Positions 54,424 to 61,389 of a stretch of 64,000 nt of DNA are shown one piece after another. Under the pieces are notes generated by a model. That model did not search any database. It was not told the origin of the DNA and worked only from the letters and a program-made list of their open reading frames with translations. This DNA is from an uncultured Lachnospiraceae bacterium (lineage in GTDB: Bacteria > Bacillota > Clostridia > Lachnospirales > Lachnospiraceae). The stretch is from contig CAJTTO010000014.1 of NCBI GenBank assembly GCA_910579275.1, positions 14,383 through 78,382 of the forward strand, in the 5' to 3' direction. The position numbers and the translations under genes were made by a program. How positions within the stretch are numbered: the stretch's first letter is position 1; every line of letters starts with the position of its first letter.

Positions 54424-55050
54424 ATGAATACTATAATTACAATCGGACGTCAGTTTGGTTCTGGGGGACATGAAATCGGGGAAAAGCTTGCAAATCATTA
54501 TGGGATAAAATGTTTTGACAAGGAGCTGCTTTCCCGAGCTGCGAAGGAGAGTGGTTTTTGTGAAGAAATGCTTAGGAACCATGACGAAAGACCAACAAAT
54601 TCCTTCCTTTACAATTTAGTTATGGATACATATACATTTGGATATAATTCTTCTTCATTCGTGGATATGCCTATCAGCCATAAGGTCTTTATGGCACAGT
54701 TTGATACGATTAAAAAAATTGCAGAGGAAGAAGCGTGCGTTATTGTAGGTCGCTGTGCGGATTATGCCCTGCAGGAATACAAGAACTGCCTGCATATTTT
54801 TATTCATGCCGATGAGGATGCAAAGATTGAGCGAATCAAGAAGAAATATGATGTTGACGCTGACAAAGCACGCGAAATGATGGTCAAGAAAGACAGGCAG
54901 CGGCAGAGTTACTATAATTATTATTCGACCAAGAAATGGGGACGTTCTGACAGCTATGACCTGTCAATCAACAGCAGTATTCTCGGCGTTGACGGGACAG
55001 TAAAACTGATTATCCAGTATATAGAAGATTTTGAGTCCAAAAATAAATAA
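54424..55050 (+). CDS. Cytidylate kinase-like family protein
   Basis: A P-loop kinase-fold protein of the cytidylate-kinase-like family found widely in Clostridia. The phosphate-binding loop is IGRQFGSGGHEIGEKLA at the N-terminus; IVGRCADYALQEY and FIHADEDAKIERIKKKY form the lid/core, and KKDRQRQSYYNYYSTKKWG is diagnostic. Real substrate unknown; true Cmk is a different family member. 208 residues, single gene with its own promoter and terminator. Confidence 0.88.
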   Translation: MNTIITIGRQFGSGGHEIGEKLANHYGIKCFDKELLSRAAKESGFCEEMLRNHDERPTNSFLYNLVMDTYTFGYNSSSFVDMPISHKVFMAQFDTIKKIAEEEACVIVGRCADYALQEYKNCLHIFIHADEDAKIERIKKKYDVDADKAREMMVKKDRQRQSYYNYYSTKKWGRSDSYDLSINSSILGVDGTVKLIIQYIEDFESKNK

Positions 55051-55060
55051 ACCAGACGAA

Positions 55061-55090
55061 AAAGCATCTCAAAGGGAGGTGCTTTTCTTG
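55061..55090 (+). terminator. Rho-independent terminator
   Basis: Ten-bp stem AAAGCATCTC / GAGGTGCTTT (one G-T pair), five-base loop, T tail. Confidence 0.8.
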
Positions 55091-55121
55091 TATGCAAAGC
55101 AGATTTTATACTACAGGTATA

Positions 55122-55150
55122 TTGTTTTATTATCGTTAGAATGGTATAGT
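55122..55150 (+). promoter_or_regulatory. Sigma-A-type promoter for the tRNA-like RNA/TROVE operon
   Basis: TTGTTT (55122-55127), 17 bases, TATAGT (55145-55150). Predicted transcription would start near 55157, just ahead of MITE E, and run through the three RNA elements to the TROVE-like gene. No terminator is seen before 57371. Confidence 0.5.
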
Positions 55151-55159
55151 AGATGCATG

Positions 55160-55296
55160 GTAACAGTTCAGCCCAGGACTTTGCACTGGCTGCAAAGTCC
55201 GTGAAATAACATATAGGTAGAGATGCATCAAGCCACCACGAAGTGGTTTTGCATGGCTTGATGCCTGTAACAGGAAGCCGAAGGCTGAACTGTTAC
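55160..55296. mobile_element. IS66-type MITE, copy E
   Basis: A 137-bp full copy, near-identical to copy D, with 14-bp inverted ends and perfect 8-bp target duplication GATGCATG (55152-55159, 55297-55304). It sits between the promoter at 55122 and the first RNA element, so it was inserted into this operon's leader. Confidence 0.9.
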
Positions 55297-55303
55297 GATG
55301 CAT

Positions 55304-55393
55304 GGAGTGGTTCGGAGATTGTGCCTTGACAAAGGGACGCACAGCAAGTATATACTTGGTTTAAGATGGTTCGAATCCGTCCCAGCCGCTCCT
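55304..55393 (+). ncRNA. Y RNA/tRNA-like RNA element 1
   Basis: The 5' and 3' ends pair in a 12-bp basal stem (GGAGTGGTT-C-GGA with TCC-C-AGCCGCTCC, one C/C mismatch, wobbles). Near the 3' end is a tRNA-type T-arm: GATGG-TTCGAAT-CCGTC. The middle has a hairpin CCTT-GACA-AAGG inside GTG...CAC, then CAGCAA and the palindrome CAAGTATATACTTG. No tRNA D-arm is evident, so it is not a normal tRNA. The 5' part UGGUUCGGAGAUUGUG resembles the Ro-binding strand of animal Y RNAs. Bacterial Y RNAs (YrlA) combine a Ro-binding stem with a tRNA-like module; this is the closest known model. Confidence 0.5.
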
Positions 55394-55462
55394 TTAAGTA
55401 TACGGATCTTGGTTGCACACTACGTCAAAACGGCTGCAATCGGTGTCGGTTAATAAAATAAT

Positions 55463-55579
55463 AGGGCTATAGCTCAGCAGGTAGAGCAGGTAAAAAGGAG
55501 CTTTGGCAAAAGCTCTTGCAGCAATTTTATCCAAGGACTTATAATCCCCTTGTCGCCGGTTCGATTCCGGCTAGCCCTA
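55463..55579 (+). ncRNA. tRNA-like RNA element 2, tRNA-Ile(UAU)-like with 44-nt insert
   Basis: Acceptor stem AGGGCTA/TAGCCCT (7 of 7), D-stem GCTC/GAGC and T-arm GCCGG-TTCGATT-CCGGC are perfect. If bases 55491-55534 are removed, the anticodon arm is GGGGA-CTTATAA-TCCCC with anticodon TAT (55540-55542), U33 and A37. The 44-base insert lies between positions 28 and 29. It holds GAGCTTT-GGCA-AAAGCTC and CAGCAA, and its ends can pair (GGTAAAA with TTTTATCC), competing with the anticodon stem. It is far too short for a group I intron. Either a tRNA with a novel insert or a tRNA mimic; UAU anticodons are rare in bacteria. Confidence 0.7.
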
Positions 55580-55618
55580 TTTTCCGGATACATATACTGT
55601 ATCTTGGAAACAGCATAC

Positions 55619-55733
55619 GGAGCCGTAGCTCAGTGGATAGAGCGGTGTAAAGGAGCTTTGACAAAAGCTCGTACAGCAATTTTACATATGGAGGACACCC
55701 CACAGGTCGCAGGTTCGAATCCTGCCGGCTCCA
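55619..55733 (+). ncRNA. tRNA-like RNA element 3 with homologous insert
   Basis: Acceptor GGAGCCG/CGGCTCC, D-stem GCTC/GAGC and T-arm GCAGG-TTCGAAT-CCTGC are perfect. The insert (about 55648-55689) repeats the module of element 2: GAGCTTT-GACA-AAAGCTC, CAGCAA, closed by GTGTAAA/TTTACAT. Removing it gives a stem GTGGG/CCCAC but loop AGGACAC, lacking the universal U33; the nominal anticodon would be GAC. So it probably cannot decode normally and is better read as a tRNA mimic or decayed tRNA. GGTGT can also pair with downstream ACACC. No CCA is encoded. Confidence 0.65.
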
Positions 55734-55788
55734 AATGAAAAAGAACAATAAGCTTCTGCAATATTTTTAGAATGGAGGGAATAGAAAA

Positions 55789-57351
55789 ATGGGATTCATG
55801 CAGAACATCAAGAACATGTTAAATAACGAATATAACACTTCGGTGACAGAAAACGGCGCAGTCGGATATCAGACCACAGGGAAAGCTCTGCTTGATTTGA
55901 ATTTTTCTGTCTCCTCATGCAGGAATGCCTCACCAGAGGAGATTATAGACAGGTTTGTGAAGGCATACTATGAGCATCCGATGCTTGCTGTTCGGTGGCT
56001 TTTCTTTGCAGGTGATGTGAGACAGGGATTGGGTGAGCGCAGGCTCTTCAGAACACTGATGATATATTTGGCAAATAACCACATTGACATCGCAAGGGCT
56101 TTGATGCCATTGATACCAGAGTATTCAAGGTGGGATATTGTTGTGGCGATGCTGGATACACCACTTGCGGGCGATGCTGTTAAAATGATACAGCGTCAGA
56201 TACATGAGGACAATACCAACATGGAACATGGCAATGCCATCAGTCTCTGCGCGAAGTGGCTTCCGTCAGGAAATGCATCTTCGGAGCGCACAAAGAAGCA
56301 GGCGCATGAACTGGCAGAGCGGCTCTCTTTGACAAGAAAGCAGTATCGCCAGATGTTGTCCGCACTGAGAAAATATCTGAATGTTTTGGAAGTGAAGATG
56401 AGTGACCGGAGATGGACGGAGATAGACTACGCAGCCGTTCCATCAAGGGCAAACCTTGTGTATAATAAGGCATTTCTGCGAAATGACGAGGAGCGCCGCA
56501 GAGCATTTCTTGGCGCCGTAAAAAAAGGAGAGACGACAATTCATGCCGGAGTGCTTTTCCCGCACGACATTGTACACTCCTACATGAAAGATGGTGAATG
56601 TACATGGACAAAGGTACTTGCACCAGCCGATGACACATTGGAGGAATTATGGAAATCACTTCCTGATTACGTTCAGGGCGCAGGAAATACACTTTGCATT
56701 GCAGACGGCTCCGGAAGCATGACAAGTACGGTAGGAAATACACAGGTAACCTGTCTGGACGTGGCAAACGCGCTGGCAATATATTTTTCAGAACACTGTA
56801 CCGGACAGTTCCGGAATACCTATATCACATTCAGCCAGACACCACAGTTTGTTGATTTGTCAAAAGGCAGGTCGCTTCACGACAAGATTGAAATTGCGCT
56901 GCATCATAATGAGGTGGCAAATACTAACATCGAGGCTGTATTTGATTTGATTTTGCGCACGGCAGTACAGTGCCATATGCCGCAGTCGGAGCTTCCGGAA
57001 AATCTGTTGATTTTGTCCGACATGGAATTTGATGTGGCGACGAGAAGCTATGTGAATGGCAAATCGGTATCACCTGACGAAAAACTGTTTGACACATTTT
57101 CCAGAAAATATGCAGCGCACGGTTATCACCTGCCAAGGCTGGTATTCTGGAATATCTGCAGCCGAACCAACACAATTCCTGTCAGGGAAAACGCACTTGG
57201 TGTTGCGCTCGTGAGTGGATTTTCACCAGTCATTGCCAAGATGGTGCTCAGCAATGAGATGAATCCCTATAAGGTGCTCGTGGAGCAGCTTATGGTGCCG
57301 CGGTATGACATGGTAGAACACGCTGTCGAGCGTGTCATGGAAGCTTGTTAA
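55789..57351 (+). CDS. Ro60/TROVE-like (DUF2828-like) von Willebrand A protein
   Basis: A 520-residue protein with an N-terminal helical-repeat part and a C-terminal vWA domain, the architecture of Ro60/Rsr and DUF2828 proteins. The repeat region has VRWLFFAGDVRQGLGERRLFRTL and SRWDIVVAML. The vWA MIDAS is complete: IADGSGSM (DxSxS, about residue 303), a downstream Thr (TCLDVANALAIYFSEH) and LILSDMEF. Ro-type rings bind Y RNAs and misfolded RNA ends; RNA binding here is inferred. It lies directly downstream of three tRNA-like RNAs on the same likely transcript, a linkage that supports an RNP. Start after GGAGG; terminator at 57371. Confidence 0.75.
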   Translation: MGFMQNIKNMLNNEYNTSVTENGAVGYQTTGKALLDLNFSVSSCRNASPEEIIDRFVKAYYEHPMLAVRWLFFAGDVRQGLGERRLFRTLMIYLANNHIDIARALMPLIPEYSRWDIVVAMLDTPLAGDAVKMIQRQIHEDNTNMEHGNAISLCAKWLPSGNASSERTKKQAHELAERLSLTRKQYRQMLSALRKYLNVLEVKMSDRRWTEIDYAAVPSRANLVYNKAFLRNDEERRRAFLGAVKKGETTIHAGVLFPHDIVHSYMKDGECTWTKVLAPADDTLEELWKSLPDYVQGAGNTLCIADGSGSMTSTVGNTQVTCLDVANALAIYFSEHCTGQFRNTYITFSQTPQFVDLSKGRSLHDKIEIALHHNEVANTNIEAVFDLILRTAVQCHMPQSELPENLLILSDMEFDVATRSYVNGKSVSPDEKLFDTFSRKYAAHGYHLPRLVFWNICSRTNTIPVRENALGVALVSGFSPVIAKMVLSNEMNPYKVLVEQLMVPRYDMVEHAVERVMEAC

Positions 57352-57370
57352 ACAAAAAAATATCAGAAAT

Positions 57371-57412
57371 AAAAGACAGTTTAGCTTATAGCAGCTGTCT
57401 TTTTCTTTTTTC
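57371..57412 (+). terminator. Rho-independent terminator after the TROVE-like gene
   Basis: Stem AAAGACAG / CTGTCTTT with an inner AGC/GC-rich bulge, then a long T-rich tail. It closes the RNA/TROVE unit. Confidence 0.75.
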
Positions 57413-57500
57413 AAAAAAATATTTGATATTTAATCTTTTTTGGCTGAAAATAAGTCTTATATAGTATATCGGTATTAAAATTTCCTTGCAGGGGTGACAG

Positions 57501-58043
57501 ATGAGTAACAAAAAAGACAGACAAGCTATCGTCCAGTCAGCAGTTGAGGCATATTATGATGATATTTACCGTTTCTGCCGGTATTATACTGGCAATGCAA
57601 CGGATTCCTATGATATTGCACAGGAAGTATTTCTGCGTTTTATAAAATACATGGATTCCTCCGGACATAGGAACATAAAAGGATATCTGATCATGATTGC
57701 GCGCAACCTATGCTGCGATTATTTTCGAAGACGGACACAGATGAGGGAAACTACAATTTCCCTTGATGCAATTGACCATGCGGCAGAGAATACAATGGAC
57801 TGCCTGACAAGAGGACGGGGTGGTGAAAAATCAATTGAAGACTGTGACAGCGGGATTTTTCTGCAGGAACTACTGCAAGGTATTCCGCCGGAGCAGCGAG
57901 AGGTTGTGATACTAAGAATACATGACGGATTAAAATTTCAGGAAATTGCCAGAATAACGGGATGCAGCCTGTCGACAGCCAAGTCGCGTTATCGTCTGGG
58001 AATTGCCAGTATGAAGAAAAAGATGGGTGATAATTATGGGTGA
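57501..58043 (+). CDS. ECF-type RNA polymerase sigma factor
   Basis: A 180-residue group IV sigma factor. Region 2 reads YDDIYRFCRYYTGNATDSYDIAQEVFLRFIKY with GYLIMIARNLCCDYFRRR; region 4 reads LQGIPPEQREVVILRIHDGLKFQEIARITGCSLSTAKSRYRLGIASM, a clear helix-turn-helix. It overlaps the next gene by eight bases and heads an operon with a membrane protein and an ABC-2 transporter, so it probably controls that transporter in response to an envelope signal. Confidence 0.9.
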   Translation: MSNKKDRQAIVQSAVEAYYDDIYRFCRYYTGNATDSYDIAQEVFLRFIKYMDSSGHRNIKGYLIMIARNLCCDYFRRRTQMRETTISLDAIDHAAENTMDCLTRGRGGEKSIEDCDSGIFLQELLQGIPPEQREVVILRIHDGLKFQEIARITGCSLSTAKSRYRLGIASMKKKMGDNYG

Positions 58044-58785
58044 AGATTACAGTAAAATAAAACAGATGTTTGCCAAAAATGACACAAGTGTCATAATTGA
58101 CAGCACAAAAAAGCAGGAGACATTGGCGCAAATAAAAACAAGGATGCGGGAACTGACCACAACTGTGCCAACTAGCAGATGGCAGACAATAAAAATCCAG
58201 ATTTTTTACATGGACAAGGTTCTTTTAATGCTGCATCTGGCAGCATGCATCGGAATTGTCTTGCTGGGAAATCGTCATAATTGGGAACAATATTCCATGA
58301 TTTTTGCAAGTGTGCTGGGGGTGCTGTCCCTACTTGAAGTTAGCATCCTGTTCTCTTCAGGAATGACAGAGCTTGCAGAAAGTTGTTATTACAATGTGCG
58401 TCAGATTGTTGTGTTTCAGATGACATGTTCTGGAATTATCAGTATGACTGCATTACTGATAGCTTTCGTCTATGCGGGATTTATAAACAAGTCACTTGCA
58501 ATAGAAACAGGATTATATATGCTAGTGCCTTTTGTGTCCACAGAATGTATATATATGGCAGTGATGCTTTCAGAGTCCGGCAGGAGAAATAAAATGCTCT
58601 TAGTGGCTGTCGGGGTATTTGCGGTATTGTTCTGGAGTACGCTTTCATCAATACCGAGTCTTTATGAAACATCTGCCATTGTATTCTGGGGAATGGCATT
58701 CCTTGCGGGTACAGGCATATTTGTCATGCAGATAAAACGATTTTTCAGTGCATTGGAAAAGGGGGAAATATTATGTGTAGATTAA
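58036..58785 (+). CDS. Multi-pass membrane protein, probable regulator of the ECF sigma factor
   Basis: A 249-residue protein: a soluble N-terminal ~65 residues (MGEDYSKIKQMFAKND..., helical) followed by about six membrane helices. No zinc anti-sigma motif is visible, so it is not a classical ZAS protein. Its position, overlapping the sigma gene, and its cytoplasmic head suggest an anti-sigma role; this is inference. ATG 58036 is preferred. The 3' end overlaps the ABC ATPase gene by 13 bases. Confidence 0.6.
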   Translation: MGEDYSKIKQMFAKNDTSVIIDSTKKQETLAQIKTRMRELTTTVPTSRWQTIKIQIFYMDKVLLMLHLAACIGIVLLGNRHNWEQYSMIFASVLGVLSLLEVSILFSSGMTELAESCYYNVRQIVVFQMTCSGIISMTALLIAFVYAGFINKSLAIETGLYMLVPFVSTECIYMAVMLSESGRRNKMLLVAVGVFAVLFWSTLSSIPSLYETSAIVFWGMAFLAGTGIFVMQIKRFFSALEKGEILCVD

Positions 58786-59633
58786 TGTTGACAGGTATCG
58801 AGAAGACATATAAAGATAAAAAAGCAGTTAAAGATCTGACGATTCACTTTGACAATGGCGTGTATGGGCTGCTCGGTGAAAATGGAGCAGGAAAGACTAC
58901 ATTAATGCGTATGATTGTCGGTATTCTGAAGCCAACGCAGGGACAGATTTGCTGTGATGGCATTCCGATACAGCAGCTCGGCGGCGTATATCGAAACCTT
59001 TTGGGATATCTTCCGCAGGATTTTGGCTATTACAAGGACTTTAGCGCCGCGCAGTTTTTATACTATATTGCAGCATTGAAGGCAATTGCATCTGAAACTG
59101 CCAAAGAGCGGATTGAGTGCATACTGGAAACAGTGGGGTTAACAGAATACAGGGATAAGAAACTAAAAACATTTTCCGGCGGAATGATAAGGCGGATTGG
59201 GATTGCACAGGCACTTTTAAATGAACCGGAAATACTTATACTGGATGAACCGACAGCGGGTCTGGATCCCAAGGAGCGTGTGCGTTTCCGCAATATCATC
59301 AGTTCTCTGGGCAAAAAGCGGATTGTCATTTTATCGACGCACATTGTTTCCGATATTGCATATATTGCGAATCAGATTCTGATCATGAAGCACGGTCAGT
59401 TTATAATGACAGGAACACCGGAACAGATTCTGGAGCCTGTATCAGGGTGTGTCTGGAAATGTACTGTCACGGAAAAAATTGCAGGAGAACTGAACGAAGC
59501 ATATGCCGTGAGCAACCTTAAAAGCTGTGGCGAACAGGTCGAACTTCGGATTGTTTCAAAAGAAAAACCATATCCGAAAGCAACAATTGTTCAACCGGTA
59601 TTGGAAGACGCGTACTTATATTACTACATTTAA
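58773..59633 (+). CDS. ABC transporter ATP-binding protein
   Basis: Cytoplasmic ATPase of an ABC-2-type exporter. Walker A GLLGENGAGKTTLMRM, signature FSGGMIRRIGIAQALL, Walker B LILDEPTAGLDPKE and switch His in ILSTHIVSD. 286 residues; the last ~75 form a variable domain like bacitracin/lantibiotic-resistance ATPases. The permease follows, but a hairpin terminator (59640-59681) lies between them. Confidence 0.93.
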   Translation: MCRLMLTGIEKTYKDKKAVKDLTIHFDNGVYGLLGENGAGKTTLMRMIVGILKPTQGQICCDGIPIQQLGGVYRNLLGYLPQDFGYYKDFSAAQFLYYIAALKAIASETAKERIECILETVGLTEYRDKKLKTFSGGMIRRIGIAQALLNEPEILILDEPTAGLDPKERVRFRNIISSLGKKRIVILSTHIVSDIAYIANQILIMKHGQFIMTGTPEQILEPVSGCVWKCTVTEKIAGELNEAYAVSNLKSCGEQVELRIVSKEKPYPKATIVQPVLEDAYLYYYI

Positions 59634-59639
59634 AAGTAA

Positions 59640-59681
59640 AACTGTTCGGAAATAACAGATACGGCATGAACAGTTTTTTTC
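59640..59681 (+). terminator. Intra-operon terminator between ABC ATPase and permease
   Basis: Perfect AACTGTTC / GAACAGTT stem with a 20-base loop and seven T's. It would reduce transcription of the permease relative to the ATPase unless read through. Confidence 0.7.
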
Positions 59682-59727
59682 CAGAATGAACAATTATTTT
59701 GAACAGTTTACTACATGGAGGATGATT

Positions 59728-61017
59728 ATGAGATTGTACAAAGCAGAGCTGTATAAAATATATTCCAAAAAAATATTTGTGTTTGGTGCGTTGGCTGTGT
59801 CTACAATTATGTTACTGTATTTCAGCATTTTTGTCATCAATGCGCAGACTACAATTAATGATGTCAAATACACAGGATATCAGGCCATCCAAATGGACAG
59901 AGAGATTACGAAAGAATTTGAAGGGGTGCTTACGGATGAAAAGGTGACACAGATTATTGAAAAATATGGATTTCCAAACGGTGTAAGCCAGAGACGCAAT
60001 GAATTTTTAGACAAGAACTTTCTCAATAATTTTGTCATGTGTGAATTCTCTGACGGGTATTTTCATGGATGGGATGATTACCATGTCGGTACGCTCACAT
60101 ATCCTATTGCGGAGACGGAACTGGGAAAAGCCAGCGAATCAGTCGGCAAGCCCATCGTGCTGGAATACAGCTATGGATGGACTGTGTTTAACCGCGTACT
60201 GGAGACGGGCTGCCTGTTGGCGCTGCCGTTTATACTGCTTGCGTTATCGCCCATTTTCTCCGAGGAGCGCCACATCAATATGCGGCAGATATTATTTACC
60301 ACTAAGGAAGGAAAGACAACGGATGTCACTGCAAAAATTTTGGCAGGAATGACCGTTGCGGTAGGGGCTTACGCAGTCATTTTTGTCCTGAATCTTGGGC
60401 TTGTATGGCTTGTTTTTGGGCTTGACGGCGGAGATTGTCTCTATAAATGGGTGATGGAGGAAAACTATGTCCGAACATGGAATAACTATCATAATATATC
60501 TACAATGTTTATAAAGGATTTCATCCTGTTAGCGATTGGATTCAGCTTTCTTGGAATAGTCGAAGCGGCTGCGATTACCTTGTATTTTTCGGCACATAGT
60601 GCCAGTCCGTTTCAGGCGGTCATTATATCCGCCCTGTGCCTGATTGCACCAGTCTGTTTCAGTACTTTTGGACGTGGAAACTATAACAGTATTTTATATA
60701 TTGCCGGTCAGCTGTTTAACGTGTTTTTGCTTGGCCTTGCAGTCATGAGTTTTATCCCGACTTTCTCGAACAAGAAATGCCAATTCATTGTACAAGCGTT
60801 GTGCTGCATCCTTCCTTTGACAGTAGGTATCTATTTTCGAAGAAAATTTCCGTTTTATTATACACTTCCGTTCCTATTGATTATAACGGAAGCCTATGGC
60901 GACATTGATATACTTCTCACTTATTATCCATGGATTAGAGGCGCTATTTCTCTGTTTGTCATCGCTACATCGGTTGTTTTTGTCATTTGCAGTCACAAAA
61001 AATACAGGACTTTATAA
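59728..61017 (+). CDS. ABC-2-type transporter permease
   Basis: A 429-residue membrane protein starting MRLYKAELYKIYSKKIFVFGALA, a typical ABC-2 permease N-terminus. The first helix is followed by a large extracytoplasmic loop (about residues 45-165), then at least eight more hydrophobic segments. Substrate unknown; the combination with an ECF sigma factor and ATPase is common for antimicrobial-peptide export or resistance. ATG 59728 lies six bases after GGAGG. Confidence 0.8.
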   Translation: MRLYKAELYKIYSKKIFVFGALAVSTIMLLYFSIFVINAQTTINDVKYTGYQAIQMDREITKEFEGVLTDEKVTQIIEKYGFPNGVSQRRNEFLDKNFLNNFVMCEFSDGYFHGWDDYHVGTLTYPIAETELGKASESVGKPIVLEYSYGWTVFNRVLETGCLLALPFILLALSPIFSEERHINMRQILFTTKEGKTTDVTAKILAGMTVAVGAYAVIFVLNLGLVWLVFGLDGGDCLYKWVMEENYVRTWNNYHNISTMFIKDFILLAIGFSFLGIVEAAAITLYFSAHSASPFQAVIISALCLIAPVCFSTFGRGNYNSILYIAGQLFNVFLLGLAVMSFIPTFSNKKCQFIVQALCCILPLTVGIYFRRKFPFYYTLPFLLIITEAYGDIDILLTYYPWIRGAISLFVIATSVVFVICSHKKYRTL

Positions 61018-61121
61018 GGACTGCGGCGTTACCGTTTTCAAACATGCTTAAGACTGCGAAAGTGTCTCATAGCGGATGACAGCAAGCACTAAGTGCCGTT
61101 TAAACAGTGGCGGCACAGCCA

Positions 61122-61150
61122 TTGCAACATTTTGTAAAACATGATATGCT
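61122..61150 (+). promoter_or_regulatory. Sigma-A-type promoter for the zinc-ribbon/DUF4261 pair
   Basis: TTGCAA (61122-61127), 17 bases, TATGCT (61145-61150), 51 bases before the zinc-ribbon ATG. The rest of 61018-61121 shows nothing clear. Confidence 0.5.
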
Positions 61151-61200
61151 ATAAATATCATTTACAAAAGAGACATTATTAGAAAAGGTGAAGTGAAGCA

Positions 61201-61386
61201 ATGCGAGAATACATATGTCCGAAATGCATGACAAAAGTAACCGTAGAGGCAGGAAAAAGAATGCTGTCGCTATATTGCAGAAACTGCATGAAAACCAAAC
61301 AGTTAAACATGTTAAGACTGATACAAAAACGGAACCCACGGCACGTGGAAGGTGTATATTTTTTAACACCGGACAGGAAAGGATAG
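61201..61386 (+). CDS. Small zinc-ribbon protein
   Basis: A 61-residue basic protein with two CxxC knuckles, CPKC near the start and CRNC about 22 residues later: a rubredoxin-type zinc ribbon. Its basic tail (LRLIQKRNPRH) could bind nucleic acid. It lies three bases before the DUF4261 gene behind a shared promoter, so the two probably act together. No named family. Confidence 0.6.
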   Translation: MREYICPKCMTKVTVEAGKRMLSLYCRNCMKTKQLNMLRLIQKRNPRHVEGVYFLTPDRKG

Positions 61387-61389
61387 TAT

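Noticed and set aside
55304..55393. Ordinary tRNA-Asp
   Set aside because: The 5' end GGAGTGG is similar, but there is no D-arm or anticodon arm with GUC, and four extra bases separate T-arm and acceptor.
55463..55733. Group I introns in tRNA genes
   Set aside because: Inserts are about 44 nt, lie in the anticodon stem and not the loop, and lack the conserved P/Q/R/S core of group I introns.
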